Shown: positions 63,958 to 64,000 of the stretch, one piece after another
Layout: every line of letters starts with the position of its first letter
How positions within the stretch are numbered: position 1 is the stretch's first letter
Assembly: GCF_050262165.1 (NCBI RefSeq)
Contig: NZ_CP189844.1
Reading direction: 5' to 3' (one strand)
Length of the DNA: 64,000 nucleotides
DNA from: Parvimonas sp015257355
GTDB taxonomy: Bacteria; Bacillota; Clostridia; Tissierellales; Peptoniphilaceae
Notes under the pieces: generated by a model
The model's input: only the letters and a program-made list of their open reading frames with translations
The model's database searches: none
What the model was told of the DNA's origin: nothing
Position numbers and translations under genes: made by a program

Positions 63958-64000
63958 CATACACTCTTATTATACAATATTTACAAAAAAATTCAGGACA

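Overview
The window is chromosomal DNA from a low-GC, AT-rich Firmicute. The gene set fits an anaerobic, amino-acid-fermenting relative of Parvimonas/Peptoniphilus in the Tissierellia: arginine deiminase genes, pyruvate phosphate dikinase with its regulator, many peptide and amino-acid uptake genes, T-box and THF riboswitches, and near-consensus TTGACA-N17-TATAAT promoters. The taxonomic placement is inferred from gene content and base composition only. I see no rRNA or tRNA gene, CRISPR array, prophage or intact transposase.

Region 1 (1-5.8 kb) is the most unusual. A roughly 520-bp segment (3' end of secA, spacer, 5' end of the rRNA methyltransferase rlmD) is present twice, at 512-1028 and 5242-5764. 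Between the copies lies a cargo of metal-resistance genes with visibly higher GC: a CadC-type repressor (frameshifted), an HMA metallochaperone, a P1B-type cadmium/zinc ATPase, an Fe-S CopZ-like protein, an ACR3 arsenite-pump remnant and an array of short repeats that may be an IS end. The layout suggests integration by homologous recombination into the secA-rlmD spacer.

Region 2 (5.6-15.3 kb) holds secA, folT behind a THF riboswitch, arcA, and ileS behind a T-box leader. secA, arcA and ileS carry one, two and four apparent frameshifts. From about 14.8 kb onward genes are intact, so this cluster needs a read-level check. The IleRS has a GIHH sequence in place of the HIGH signature.

Region 3 (15.3-33 kb) carries a GntR-regulated membrane protein, a CPBP protease, an L,D-transpeptidase, ppdR-ppdK, pseudouridine catabolism (psuK-psuG), rpsU, a HIT protein, a nicotinamidase-like enzyme, a MATE exporter, topA, thyA and several enzymes. 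Region 4 (33-54 kb) contains rpmE2, a heterodimeric ABC exporter, a LacI regulator, an ABC-2 type transporter, an iron alcohol dehydrogenase, an M18 aminopeptidase beside an amino-acid permease, potBCD without potA, gpmA and brnQ. Region 5 (54-64 kb) is the str operon (rpsL-rpsG-fusA-tuf, with its own promoter), a DUF2974 hydrolase, a nitroreductase, a MurT remnant and the arcB-arcC-EamA operon.

Intergenic regions at 9.2-9.8, 23.4-23.7, 26.3-26.4, 33.9-34.1 and 51.8-52.6 kb hold a family of mosaic palindromic repeats; one copy has perfect 14-bp terminal inverted repeats. Together the genes describe a fermenter using arginine deiminase (ATP from carbamoyl phosphate), imported amino acids, peptides and polyamines, and salvage of folate and pseudouridine.
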